Below are positions 35,740-42,027 of a DNA stretch of 64,000 nt, in pieces. Numbering within the stretch: position 1 is the stretch's first letter; every line of letters begins with the position of its first letter. Origin of the DNA: Anaeromassilibacillus sp001305115 (GTDB lineage Bacteria > Bacillota > Clostridia > Oscillospirales > Acutalibacteraceae). The notes below the pieces were generated by a model, which saw nothing but the letters and a program-made list of their open reading frames with translations, ran no database searches and was not told where the DNA came from. A program made the position numbers and the translations under genes. The DNA is taken from positions 2,232,001 through 2,296,000 of the forward strand of contig AP031437.1 of NCBI GenBank assembly GCA_042854365.1, given 5' to 3'.

Positions 35740-35766
35740 ACCCAGTTTCTCTCCTCTGCATACTAT
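35740..35766 (+). promoter_or_regulatory. Candidate mother-cell (sigma-E/sigma-K) promoter of the cotJ operon
   Basis: CATACTAT (35759-35766) resembles the CATACAnT/CATAnnnTA -10 element of sigma-E/sigma-K, with an AC dinucleotide 17 nt upstream. The fit is partial, but the location upstream of cotJA supports it. Confidence 0.4.
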
Positions 35767-35840
35767 GAACATGGATAAGCTCCATAATCCCACGCCCCTG
35801 GGCGCAGGACGCAATACCATTACGCGAAAGGAGAGTTCTT

Positions 35841-36038
35841 ATGGCGAACGATATGAATGGGCAAATGTGCGATCTTGCACAGCCTACACCGTTGCCTTCG
35901 GTAACGGTACCCGCCATGGCTTATGTCCCATTTCAACAATTCAGCAGTATCTATCCCCCTGAACAGGGGCTAGACAACGGTACAATTTTTCCCGAATTGA
36001 ATAAACCGTTCTATGGAAGGAGGGGAGAACCCAGATGA
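35841..36038 (+). CDS. cotJA: Spore coat-associated protein CotJA
   Basis: A 65-residue protein of the CotJA family (PF11007): short, with MAYVPFQQFSSIYPPEQGLDNGTIFPELNKPF as its conserved body, here matching VPFQ..., YPPEQGLxxGTIFPEL and PF. In Bacillus the cotJ operon is transcribed in the mother cell and its products go into the inner coat. AAAGGAGAG precedes the ATG. It overlaps cotJB by 4 nt. Confidence 0.9.
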   Translation: MANDMNGQMCDLAQPTPLPSVTVPAMAYVPFQQFSSIYPPEQGLDNGTIFPELNKPFYGRRGEPR

Positions 36039-36295
36039 ACGAACAGGAAATGTTGATGCGAAAAATCTCTTCTCTGCGTTTTTCGATGTGGGAACTCCAT
36101 TTGTTCCTGGACTCCCATCCGAATAACTGTGACGCTGCCCGCAAGCTCGAGGAAGCTCGTAAAAAAGCGGATGAACTTACCGCACAATACGAAGCCGCCT
36201 ATGGCCCTCTACACGAAACCAGCAACACCACCAGCCGTTGGGCTTGGATTACAGGACCGTGGCCGTGGGAAACCGGAATGGAGGATGATGAATAA
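36035..36295 (+). CDS. cotJB: Spore coat protein CotJB
   Basis: An 86-residue CotJB-family protein (PF12652), with LRFSMWELHLFLDSHPNN and a C-terminal PWPWE, both typical. GGAGGGGAG precedes its ATG. Its stop TAA overlaps the ATG of the cotJC 5' part (TAATG), so the usual cotJA-JB-JC order and coupling are preserved up to the insertion. Confidence 0.92.
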   Translation: MNEQEMLMRKISSLRFSMWELHLFLDSHPNNCDAARKLEEARKKADELTAQYEAAYGPLHETSNTTSRWAWITGPWPWETGMEDDE

Positions 36296-36447
36296 TGTGG
36301 GTCTATGAGAAACGACTGGAATATCCAGTTAAAATTAAAAATCCGAATCCCGCTCTCGCAAAAATTATTATCTCTCAATACGGTGGACCAAATCGCTATT
36401 TGAGATGCATGATTTACACTTTTGGGGAAAACTATTCCCGGAGGTGA
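36295..36447 (+). CDS. cotJC: cotJC 5' part (manganese-catalase CotJC, interrupted after residue 32)
   Basis: The frame opens MWVYEKRLEYPVKIKNP and reads IISQYGGP at residues 25-32, exactly the N-terminus of CotJC. After Pro32 it diverges (NRYLRCMIY...) and stops at residue 50, inside the element. The C-terminal 167 residues lie at 39499-40003. Joined at GGACC the two halves give QYGGPHGELGASLRYLSQ, the family sequence, and a 199-residue protein of normal CotJC length. CotJC is a dimanganese catalase of the spore coat. This is a split gene rather than a random pseudogene, because the frame is restored precisely. Confidence 0.9.
   Translation: MWVYEKRLEYPVKIKNPNPALAKIIISQYGGPNRYLRCMIYTFGENYSRR
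36371..36406 (+). other. Left recombination site (attL) of the cotJC element
   Basis: Shared core GGACC at 36385-36389 within GGTGGACC. Left arm is cotJC DNA (CTCTCAA, 36372-36378); right arm is element DNA (TTGAGA, 36400-36405). The likely crossover dinucleotide is GG at 36385-36386, inferred from symmetry of the reconstructed attB and attP. Confidence 0.75.
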
Positions 36448-36452
36448 TTGTA

Positions 36453-36629
36453 ATGCAAAACAAATATCCCGATTTATACAGCCTATTGGAAAGTGACGGA
36501 GAAGCCCGCCAGTATTTTGACGCACTCCCCGATTACGTGCAGGAATGCATTCGAGATCGTTCCGGTGGTGTCAATTCATTTGAAAGTCTTTGTAATGCAG
36601 CGGACAAGTATACCCGCGGCGATGATTAA
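36453..36629 (+). CDS. Small acidic element protein A
   Basis: A 58-residue protein with a near-perfect ribosome-binding site (GGAGGTGAT, 36440-36448) just after the cotJC 5' part. Its core, EARQYFDALPDYVQECI followed by NSFESL, is shared with the proteins at 37372-37542 and 37559-37720. All three keep QY[FY]-x-x-LP-x-x-[VM][QK] and a later [FV][ED][SD]L. No domain known to me matches. Position in the cotJ operon suggests mother-cell expression before excision. Confidence 0.75.
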   Translation: MQNKYPDLYSLLESDGEARQYFDALPDYVQECIRDRSGGVNSFESLCNAADKYTRGDD

Positions 36630-36711
36630 GTTCTCAAAGGCAGTTTCGCATGAGACGGTCTTTTGCAACATATGATTGCAAAAACAGTTTAACAGAAAGG
36701 ATGACCACTTT

Positions 36712-37341
36712 ATGAGGCAACAATATCCATTTTCTGTAGAACCTCTTCCCTACGATGCGCACGCATTAGAACCTGTGATCGACGCGGAAACCTTACACTT
36801 CCACCATGACAAACATCTACAGGCCTATGTGGACAATTTGAACAAAACGTTGGCCGATTACCCAGAGTACCACGATTGGAGCCTGGAAAAGCTATTGACG
36901 CAGGGAGATGCTCTGCCAGAGGCAATTCGAACCCCCGTGCGAAACAACGCTGGCGGTGTGTACAACCATCAGTTGTATTTTCGCAGTATGGGTCCCGAGA
37001 ATCATTCAGGCCCATCCCCAGCATTGGCGAAAGAAATCGATTGTTATTTTGGCTCCTACGAAGCTTGGAAAGAAAAAATGAAAAATGCAGCAGTGACCCA
37101 ATTTGGCTCTGGATGGGCTTGGCTTGCGGCCGACGAACAGGGACGATTACATGTGCTCAAAACAGCCAATCAGGATACCCCTCTCGCACTTCACATGTGT
37201 CCCTTACTTCCCATCGACGTTTGGGAACACGCCTACTATCTGCAATATCAGAATCGCCGCCCAGAGTATGTAGAGCAATGGTTTTCCATTATCAATTGGG
37301 ATCAGGTTGAAAAACAATTTGCGATGTGTCGCAAAGGCTGA
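36712..37341 (+). CDS. sodA: Superoxide dismutase, Fe/Mn family (probably Mn)
   Basis: A 209-residue enzyme that converts superoxide to O2 and H2O2. Metal ligands are visible: His in LHFHHDKHLQAYV (about residue 28), His in GGVYNHQLYF, and Asp/His in DVWEHAYYLQYQNRR. FGSGWAWLAAD and TANQDTPL are present; Gln in TANQD is the pattern of Mn-type enzymes. ATG 36712 follows AAAGGATG. It is carried inside the element that splits a Mn-catalase gene. SodA is a known spore-coat component in Bacillus and Clostridioides, so its cargo role fits. An 8-bp inverted repeat (36661-36683) lies upstream. Confidence 0.92.
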   Translation: MRQQYPFSVEPLPYDAHALEPVIDAETLHFHHDKHLQAYVDNLNKTLADYPEYHDWSLEKLLTQGDALPEAIRTPVRNNAGGVYNHQLYFRSMGPENHSGPSPALAKEIDCYFGSYEAWKEKMKNAAVTQFGSGWAWLAADEQGRLHVLKTANQDTPLALHMCPLLPIDVWEHAYYLQYQNRRPEYVEQWFSIINWDQVEKQFAMCRKG

Positions 37342-37371
37342 TTGTAACAGTCGGAAGAAGGAGGTTGTTCT

Positions 37372-37542
37372 ATGGAGGAATACGCGGATCTCTATCAACT
37401 TCTCTCCAAGGACTACGAAGCCAGTCAATACTATTCACTTCTGCCGTATGATGTCAAGCAGGCATTAGGATTTAAAGCTGACAGCATCCTGAACTTTGAC
37501 GACCTACACAATTTCGCCATGCACTGTCAAGAAGAGGAATGA
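37372..37542 (+). CDS. Small acidic element protein B
   Basis: A 56-residue protein after GAAGGAGG. It reads ADLYQLLSKDYEASQYYSLL, then LPYDVKQAL and NFDDLHNF, and ends in Glu residues. It is a diverged paralogue of proteins A and C; with A it also shares the N-terminal DLY-x-LL. Function is unknown. It follows sodA by 30 nt and precedes C by 16 nt, so the four genes form one operon. Confidence 0.72.
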   Translation: MEEYADLYQLLSKDYEASQYYSLLPYDVKQALGFKADSILNFDDLHNFAMHCQEEE

Positions 37543-37558
37543 CAAAAGGAGGCCCAAT

Positions 37559-37720
37559 ATGGCAAACAGTCTGGACGATCTTTTCGAGGAAGCCCCGGAC
37601 GTTTTGCAGTATTTTCTATCACTGCCGCCCGATATGCAGGATGCCATTAGCCTGCGTTCCGAGGAGATTTATACAGTGGACGATTTACAACAGTACGTGG
37701 AACTCTTACAAAACGGATAA
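37559..37720 (+). CDS. Small acidic element protein C
   Basis: A 53-residue protein with AAAAGGAGG before its ATG. DVLQYFLSLPPDMQDAI and TVDDLQQYVELL align with the cores of A and B. Net acidic, no signal peptide and no cysteine. A terminator follows at 37727-37761, ending the plus-strand cargo operon. Confidence 0.72.
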   Translation: MANSLDDLFEEAPDVLQYFLSLPPDMQDAISLRSEEIYTVDDLQQYVELLQNG

Positions 37721-37726
37721 TAAAAA

Positions 37727-37761
37727 GGGAAGCTCCTGCGGTCAATCCCGTGGAGCTTCCC
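37727..37761. terminator. Terminator of the element cargo operon
   Basis: A 10-bp stem (37727-37736 with 37752-37761) followed by TTTCTTC. The convergent small minus-strand gene ends inside its loop, so it may serve both. Confidence 0.85.
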
Positions 37762-37975
37762 TTTCTTCAAGGACAATTCCAGACAATGCCTTCTCTAAAG
37801 CACGAAGCAGAGCATGTTCTTTAGCGGATTGTTCTGGGCGAGGGACCCAGTCATATCGTTTCATCACTGTAAAATGGTCCATCCCCTTCTGCCCAGATGC
37901 CCTGCAAAAGAGATAAGAACTTCTTCGAACCGAACCCATATATACATCTGCGGTAAAATCATCTTTTCTCCCCAT
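37742..37975 (-). CDS. 77-residue element protein, possible recombination directionality factor
   Basis: A small basic-to-mixed protein with GGAGGG before its ATG, divergent from the recombinase. It reads MGRKDDFTADVYMGSVRRSS near the N-terminus and KEHALLRALEKALSGIVLEE near the C-terminus. It has no recognised domain. Serine-integrase excision usually needs a small accessory protein (SprB for SP-beta), often encoded near the integrase; this is the only candidate of suitable size besides the acidic paralogues. The role is a proposal only. Confidence 0.6.
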   Translation of the reverse strand: MGRKDDFTADVYMGSVRRSSYLFCRASGQKGMDHFTVMKRYDWVPRPEQSAKEHALLRALEKALSGIVLEEREAPRD

Positions 37976-38073
37976 AATGCATCCCTCCGATGATTTATAT
38001 TCGCGGAGACGTTCGTCCTATGCCGCATAATAAGCCTATCTTCCTTCTACAAATAGATCAAGGAGGAATCCAC

Positions 38074-39471
38074 ATGAAAATAGCTGCGGCCTACATACGT
38101 GTGTCAACCGATGGACAATTGGAATATAGCCCCGACAGCCAACTGAAGGTTGTCCGGGACTACGCGCAAAAAAATGGGATGTTGCTCCCAGAATCCTTTA
38201 TTTTTCAGGAGGAAGAAGGAATTAGTGGAAAACAGGCAGAAAAGCGTCCCGCTTTTATGCGTATGATTGGAATGGCAAAACAAAAGCCCAAACCCTTTGA
38301 CTGTATCCTCTTATGGAAATTCAGCCGTTTTGCACGAAGCCGGCGGGATAGCATTGTCTACAAAACCATGTTACGGAAACAATTGGGTATTGATGTTATT
38401 TCTGTAACCGAACAGCTTGGCGACGATAAGCTCTCCCTTCTCCTAGAGGCAGTAATCGAAGCTATGGATGAATACTATAGCATCAATCTGGCAGAAGAGG
38501 TCAAACGTGGGATGTTGGAAAAAGTGAGCCGGGGTGAACCGGTCACACCCCCTGCATATGGTTATCGTATCCAAGAAAAGCGCTATATCCCGAATTCAGA
38601 AACCGCTCCAGTGGTACGATGGATGTTTGAACAACGAGCGCAGGGTATTTCCTGCAAAGAAATCGCCCAGCAGCTCAACGAAATGGGAATTCCTACTGCA
38701 CGGGGGCTTCGTTGGGAAGCTCGTGCCGTAGAATATCTTTTACAAAACCCCGTCTACATCGGAAAAATCCGTTGGAATCCGCACCGTTCTTCTGGGCGTC
38801 AAGAAACACAGCAACCATCCATGCTCACAGAGGGAAACCATAAACCTCTTGTGGACCTCGCTTTGTGGGCCGAAGTTCAAAATCAACAAAATCGTAGAAT
38901 ACGGCGAGAACGTCAGTGCCTCCCCAAAAGGTGTTATCCTTTGCGAGGCCTTGTTTTTTGTTCTTCCTGTGGGGCGCCACTCGTCAAAAGCGCTCGGAAT
39001 GCATTACAATGTTGCGGATATGCCCATGGCAACTGCACCATCTCCCACTACATTCCCAATCAAAGATTAGAAGAATGGATTTATTGTACTTTAGACGCTG
39101 ATCTTTCCCTACAAAATCTCCAGATGGCCCCCATCCCCCATGTGAATCCGGAAAGCCTTCTTCATTTGCAAGTGGAACGAGAAAAAAAGAAGCTGGAACG
39201 GCTTCGCGATGCCTACGAAGCTGGAGCCGAAACCCTGGAGGATTATTGTCGCGAGAAGGCACGCTTACAAGCACGCCTCACCACGCTTACCGCCGATATG
39301 AAACGCCTATCGTTCCCATCTGTGGCTCATAAGCCAATCAACATTTCTTCCTTGCTTCGTTCAAACCAGATTACAGGGCAAGAGAAGAACCGCTTGTTAC
39401 ACACGATTTTTAAGCGTATTGTATTCGATTCTACAAAAAATCATCTGGATTGTTATTATCAAACCATATAA
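38074..39471 (+). CDS. Large serine recombinase of the cotJC element
   Basis: A 465-residue site-specific recombinase. The resolvase catalytic domain has YIRVSTDGQ with nucleophile Ser10, then FSRFARSRRD with the arginine cluster near residue 90-98. The Recombinase domain (about 165-270) contains YGYRI and LNEMGIPTARG. A zinc ribbon follows (CSSCGAPL, CCGYAHGNC), then a coiled coil (LERLRDAYEAGAETLEDY) as in large serine integrases. AAGGAGG precedes ATG 38074. All key catalytic residues seem intact, so the element should be active. It ends 23 nt from the right site. Confidence 0.94.
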   Translation: MKIAAAYIRVSTDGQLEYSPDSQLKVVRDYAQKNGMLLPESFIFQEEEGISGKQAEKRPAFMRMIGMAKQKPKPFDCILLWKFSRFARSRRDSIVYKTMLRKQLGIDVISVTEQLGDDKLSLLLEAVIEAMDEYYSINLAEEVKRGMLEKVSRGEPVTPPAYGYRIQEKRYIPNSETAPVVRWMFEQRAQGISCKEIAQQLNEMGIPTARGLRWEARAVEYLLQNPVYIGKIRWNPHRSSGRQETQQPSMLTEGNHKPLVDLALWAEVQNQQNRRIRRERQCLPKRCYPLRGLVFCSSCGAPLVKSARNALQCCGYAHGNCTISHYIPNQRLEEWIYCTLDADLSLQNLQMAPIPHVNPESLLHLQVEREKKKLERLRDAYEAGAETLEDYCREKARLQARLTTLTADMKRLSFPSVAHKPINISSLLRSNQITGQEKNRLLHTIFKRIVFDSTKNHLDCYYQTI

Positions 39472-39508
39472 ATCTCTCAACTTACGATCCGGGGGACCGC
39501 ATGGAGAG
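39472..39508 (+). other. Right recombination site (attR) of the cotJC element
   Basis: Core GGACC at 39494-39498 within GGGGGACC. The left arm is element DNA (TCTCAA, 39475-39480) and the right arm is cotJC DNA (GAGAG, 39504-39508). Confidence 0.75.
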
Positions 39509-40003
39509 CTAGGCGCTTCTCTGCGCTATCTAAGCCAAAGATATAGCATGCCGTATCCAGAATTAAAAGCCATATTGACCGATATAGGTACGGAAGAACT
39601 GGCACACTTGGAGATGGTCAGCGCAATTGTCTATCAATTAACACGCGGTTTGACTACAGAACAGATCAAAAACGCTGGATTTGATACGTACTTTGTCGAT
39701 CATACAACAGGTGTCTATCCACAAGCTGCCAGTGGCGAACCCTTTACAGCTAATACTTTTTCAGTAACCGGAGATGTACTGGCTGATCTCCATGAGGATT
39801 TGAGTGCAGAACAAAAAGCTCGTTTAACGTATGATAACATTCTTCGTTACGCAGATGACCCGGATGTGCGTGATCCGATCAAATTCTTGCGTGAACGCGA
39901 AATTGTGCATTACCAACGTTTTGGCGAGGCACTCCGAATCGCTACTGATAATCTGGACTCCAAAAACTTCTATGCCTTTAACCCATCGTTCGATAAAAAA
40001 TAA
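39491..40003 (+). CDS. cotJC: cotJC 3' part (CotJC residues 31-199)
   Basis: No start codon or ribosome-binding site of its own. It opens GGPHGELGASLRYLSQRYSM, overlapping the 5' part at Gly-Gly-Pro. Manganese-catalase ligands are visible: Glu-Glu-x-x-His in DIGTEELAHLEM and Glu/His in FLREREIVHYQRFGEAL. The latter keeps the second Glu-x-x-His. Sequence is undecayed to the stop, which implies selection on the rejoined gene. Confidence 0.92.
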   Translation, partial: GGPHGELGASLRYLSQRYSMPYPELKAILTDIGTEELAHLEMVSAIVYQLTRGLTTEQIKNAGFDTYFVDHTTGVYPQAASGEPFTANTFSVTGDVLADLHEDLSAEQKARLTYDNILRYADDPDVRDPIKFLREREIVHYQRFGEALRIATDNLDSKNFYAFNPSFDKK

Positions 40004-40077
40004 ACTTTGGACAATACGTCTTAAAATGTGTTATGTATATTCCAAATTCCTTTCATGATACTCTTCATAACACATAC

Positions 40078-40132
40078 AAAAAAGCCTCCTAGCTTTTATC
40101 CCAAATAGCTAGGAGGCTTTTTCTATACGTTC
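40078..40132 (+). terminator. Terminator of the cotJ operon
   Basis: A ~16-bp stem (40078-40094 with 40117-40132), ending in T5, 75 nt after the cotJC stop. Confidence 0.9.
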
Positions 40133-40691
40133 ATCAGCATATATCACAAAATTTCTATATTTCTGTTGCCTAAAGCAAACCTTTTCTTACAAGGAGATAT
40201 AATCGAGAGATTTATGCATCGCATCGATCAACCTTTCATTCCGAAAGTACAGTACATTTCGCTTCACAATACTACAGAAGATGTGTAATATGCAATGAAT
40301 TTCTCAGATTAACTGAATCAAACCAAATGATTTTCTGGATATTCTATCCTTCCTTTTATCCATCTTCAGAAAGAATATTGGGTGGACTAGGAGCAATAAA
40401 CATTTTAATTACTGGCACCTGCACTGTTTTCCCTACCAAAAGTTCTTTAACCGCTTATCCCTTACCCATATCAAAGATTCCTTTTTTCTCTCTTCAAGTG
40501 GAATCGACTAAATATAGGATGCTTTTCTCTATCCCTAAATCATTGCTTTATTTGACTGAATAGCTTAATAGGTTTTCGATTATCCTTTGAGAAGTTCTTA
40601 AATGCCGGAAAAAGCTCACATATACTTTTATAACCCCTCGTGTTTTCCCGATCAAAAGTAGTAGAAGAAATAGTAAAATACCTGTCTACTA
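40133..40691. other. AT-rich non-coding stretch
   Basis: About 560 bases without a credible gene. A 9-bp inverted repeat (40657-40665 with 40685-40693) lies just beyond the integrase remnant. Confidence 0.55.
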
Positions 40692-40973
40692 CTAAGCGGC
40701 AGCTTCGGATTTCTCCGTGTTTACCTCTTTGATTTCCGCCTAGGCTTCCAGTCTGTTCATTTCCTCTTGGGTGAAATGGAATGTGGCGTGGGCGTAATAG
40801 TTCAGCGTCATAATGACGTTGGAATGTCCCATGATATATTGTAGTGCTTTAGGGTTCATTCCCTCATTTACCATTCTGGTGCAGAACGTGAGCCGCATAG
40901 TGTGAGGCATCATTACCGACGGCAACGGCTCCTTGTGGCACTTGTTATACTTCTTGGCAAAAAAATCAGAAAA
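40692..40973 (-). pseudogene. C-terminal remnant of a tyrosine recombinase (Tn916/Tn1549-type integrase)
   Basis: Minus-strand sequence reads PHTMRLTFCTRMVNEGMN, LQYIMGHSNVIMT and LNYYAHATF, the C-terminal catalytic core of conjugative-transposon integrases. The family HTLRHTF His is replaced by Leu, a TAG splits the tail, and no N-terminus exists. The fragment starts directly after the trxB stop codon, in the same frame. It is a relic of an element that once sat beside trxB. Confidence 0.8.
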
Positions 40974-41897
40974 TTATTCGATTCTATTTAAATACTCTTC
41001 CGCCATATGAGAGGCTACAGCACCATCCGAAACAGCCGTCACGACCTGCCGGAGTACTTTTTGGCGTACATCTCCGGCTGCGAAAACCCCAGGCAGATTT
41101 GTCTCTGTCGTCTCCCCTGCATCGACATAACCATTGGAAGTAAGTTTTATAGATTCTGCTATAAGAGCTGTATTGGGCACGTTTCCGACGGCGATAAACA
41201 CACCGTCACACGAGATTTCCCTGGATTCCCCGGTTTTTTTGTTTTTTACTCGAACTCCTGTGACGCTACTATCTGCTAAAATTTCTTCCACAACAGTATC
41301 CCAAACAAATTCCACATTTTCACAGGCTTCAAGTGGTTTCAAGTAAGCCTTTGAGGCACGCAACGTATCTCTGCGATGCACCAAATAAATTTTTTGGCAT
41401 ATCTTAGATAAAAAAACGGTATCTGCGGCAGCAGTGTCTCCTCCTCCTACAACAACAACCGTCTTTCCCTTGTAAAACATGCCGTCGCAGGTGGCACAAT
41501 AAGATACACCACGTCCACGAAGAGCGCGTTCTTCTGGCAAGCCCAGCTCCCTAGGGGAAGCCCCTAAAGCAAGAATCACAGCACGACTGGTAAAGGTATT
41601 TCCGTCCTCCGTGTGGATCTTTTTTTCCGGCTCCGTCAGTTCCATAGAGGAAACCTGTGCAAAAGTACTCTCTGCGCCAAACCGTTCTGCTTGTTTCTGC
41701 ATATTCATAGCAAGCTCAAAACCGTTGACTCCGTCAGCAAAGCCCGGATAATTGTCGATTTGATCGGTTGTCCCCATCTGTCCACCGGGCGCCATCGCTT
41801 CCAAAACCAATGTAGAGAGCGCTGCACGCGCACAATAAAGGGCCGCCGTATAACCAGCTGGTCCTCCGCCAACGATAATCACATCATATTGAGTCAA
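40974..41897 (-). CDS. trxB: Thioredoxin reductase
   Basis: A 307-residue FAD enzyme that reduces thioredoxin. FAD-binding IIVGGGPAGYTAALYCARA, redox-active CATCDG (about residues 133-138), a second dinucleotide motif VVVGGGDTAAADT and the late FAAGDVR are all present. Length matches the low-molecular-weight type. TTG start after GGAGGAG. No thioredoxin gene lies nearby. Confidence 0.94.
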   Translation of the reverse strand: MTQYDVIIVGGGPAGYTAALYCARAALSTLVLEAMAPGGQMGTTDQIDNYPGFADGVNGFELAMNMQKQAERFGAESTFAQVSSMELTEPEKKIHTEDGNTFTSRAVILALGASPRELGLPEERALRGRGVSYCATCDGMFYKGKTVVVVGGGDTAAADTVFLSKICQKIYLVHRRDTLRASKAYLKPLEACENVEFVWDTVVEEILADSSVTGVRVKNKKTGESREISCDGVFIAVGNVPNTALIAESIKLTSNGYVDAGETTETNLPGVFAAGDVRQKVLRQVVTAVSDGAVASHMAEEYLNRIE

Positions 41898-41998
41898 AGA
41901 AACTCCTCCTTTTTTGAACGGTTTTTACCTATTATCGTCACGATCAGTATACCCCATTATACCGAAGAATAGAAAAAATAGGAAGACATAAAAGCAAA

Positions 41999-42027
41999 AG
42001 CTCCGGCAATCTTAATCACCGGAGCTT
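41999..42027 (-). terminator. Hairpin upstream of trxB, terminator on the minus strand
   Basis: AAGCTCCGG (41999-42007) pairs with CCGGAGCTT (42019-42027). On the minus strand it runs into TTTTGCTTTT, suiting termination of a lost or decayed upstream transcript. Confidence 0.6.

Larger units (their letters stand above)
36385..39493 (+). mobile_element. 3.1-kb skin-like intervening element inside cotJC
   Basis: The element is bounded by GGACC copies at 36385 and 39494, giving a 3109-bp circle on excision. It carries a large serine recombinase whose stop codon is 23 nt from the right core, an Fe/Mn superoxide dismutase, three short acidic paralogues and a 77-residue divergent gene. Excision fuses the two cotJC parts in frame with no scar. 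Sporulation-gene intervening elements (skin in sigK, SP-beta in spsM) are known to be excised in the mother cell by serine recombinases; applying this here is inference. It is far smaller than those examples. Confidence 0.88.

Noticed and set aside
39419..39490. An apparent start for the cotJC 3' part overlapping the recombinase end
   Set aside because: No ribosome-binding site, and the residues before Gly-Gly-Pro do not match CotJC; they are the element's right end read in another frame.
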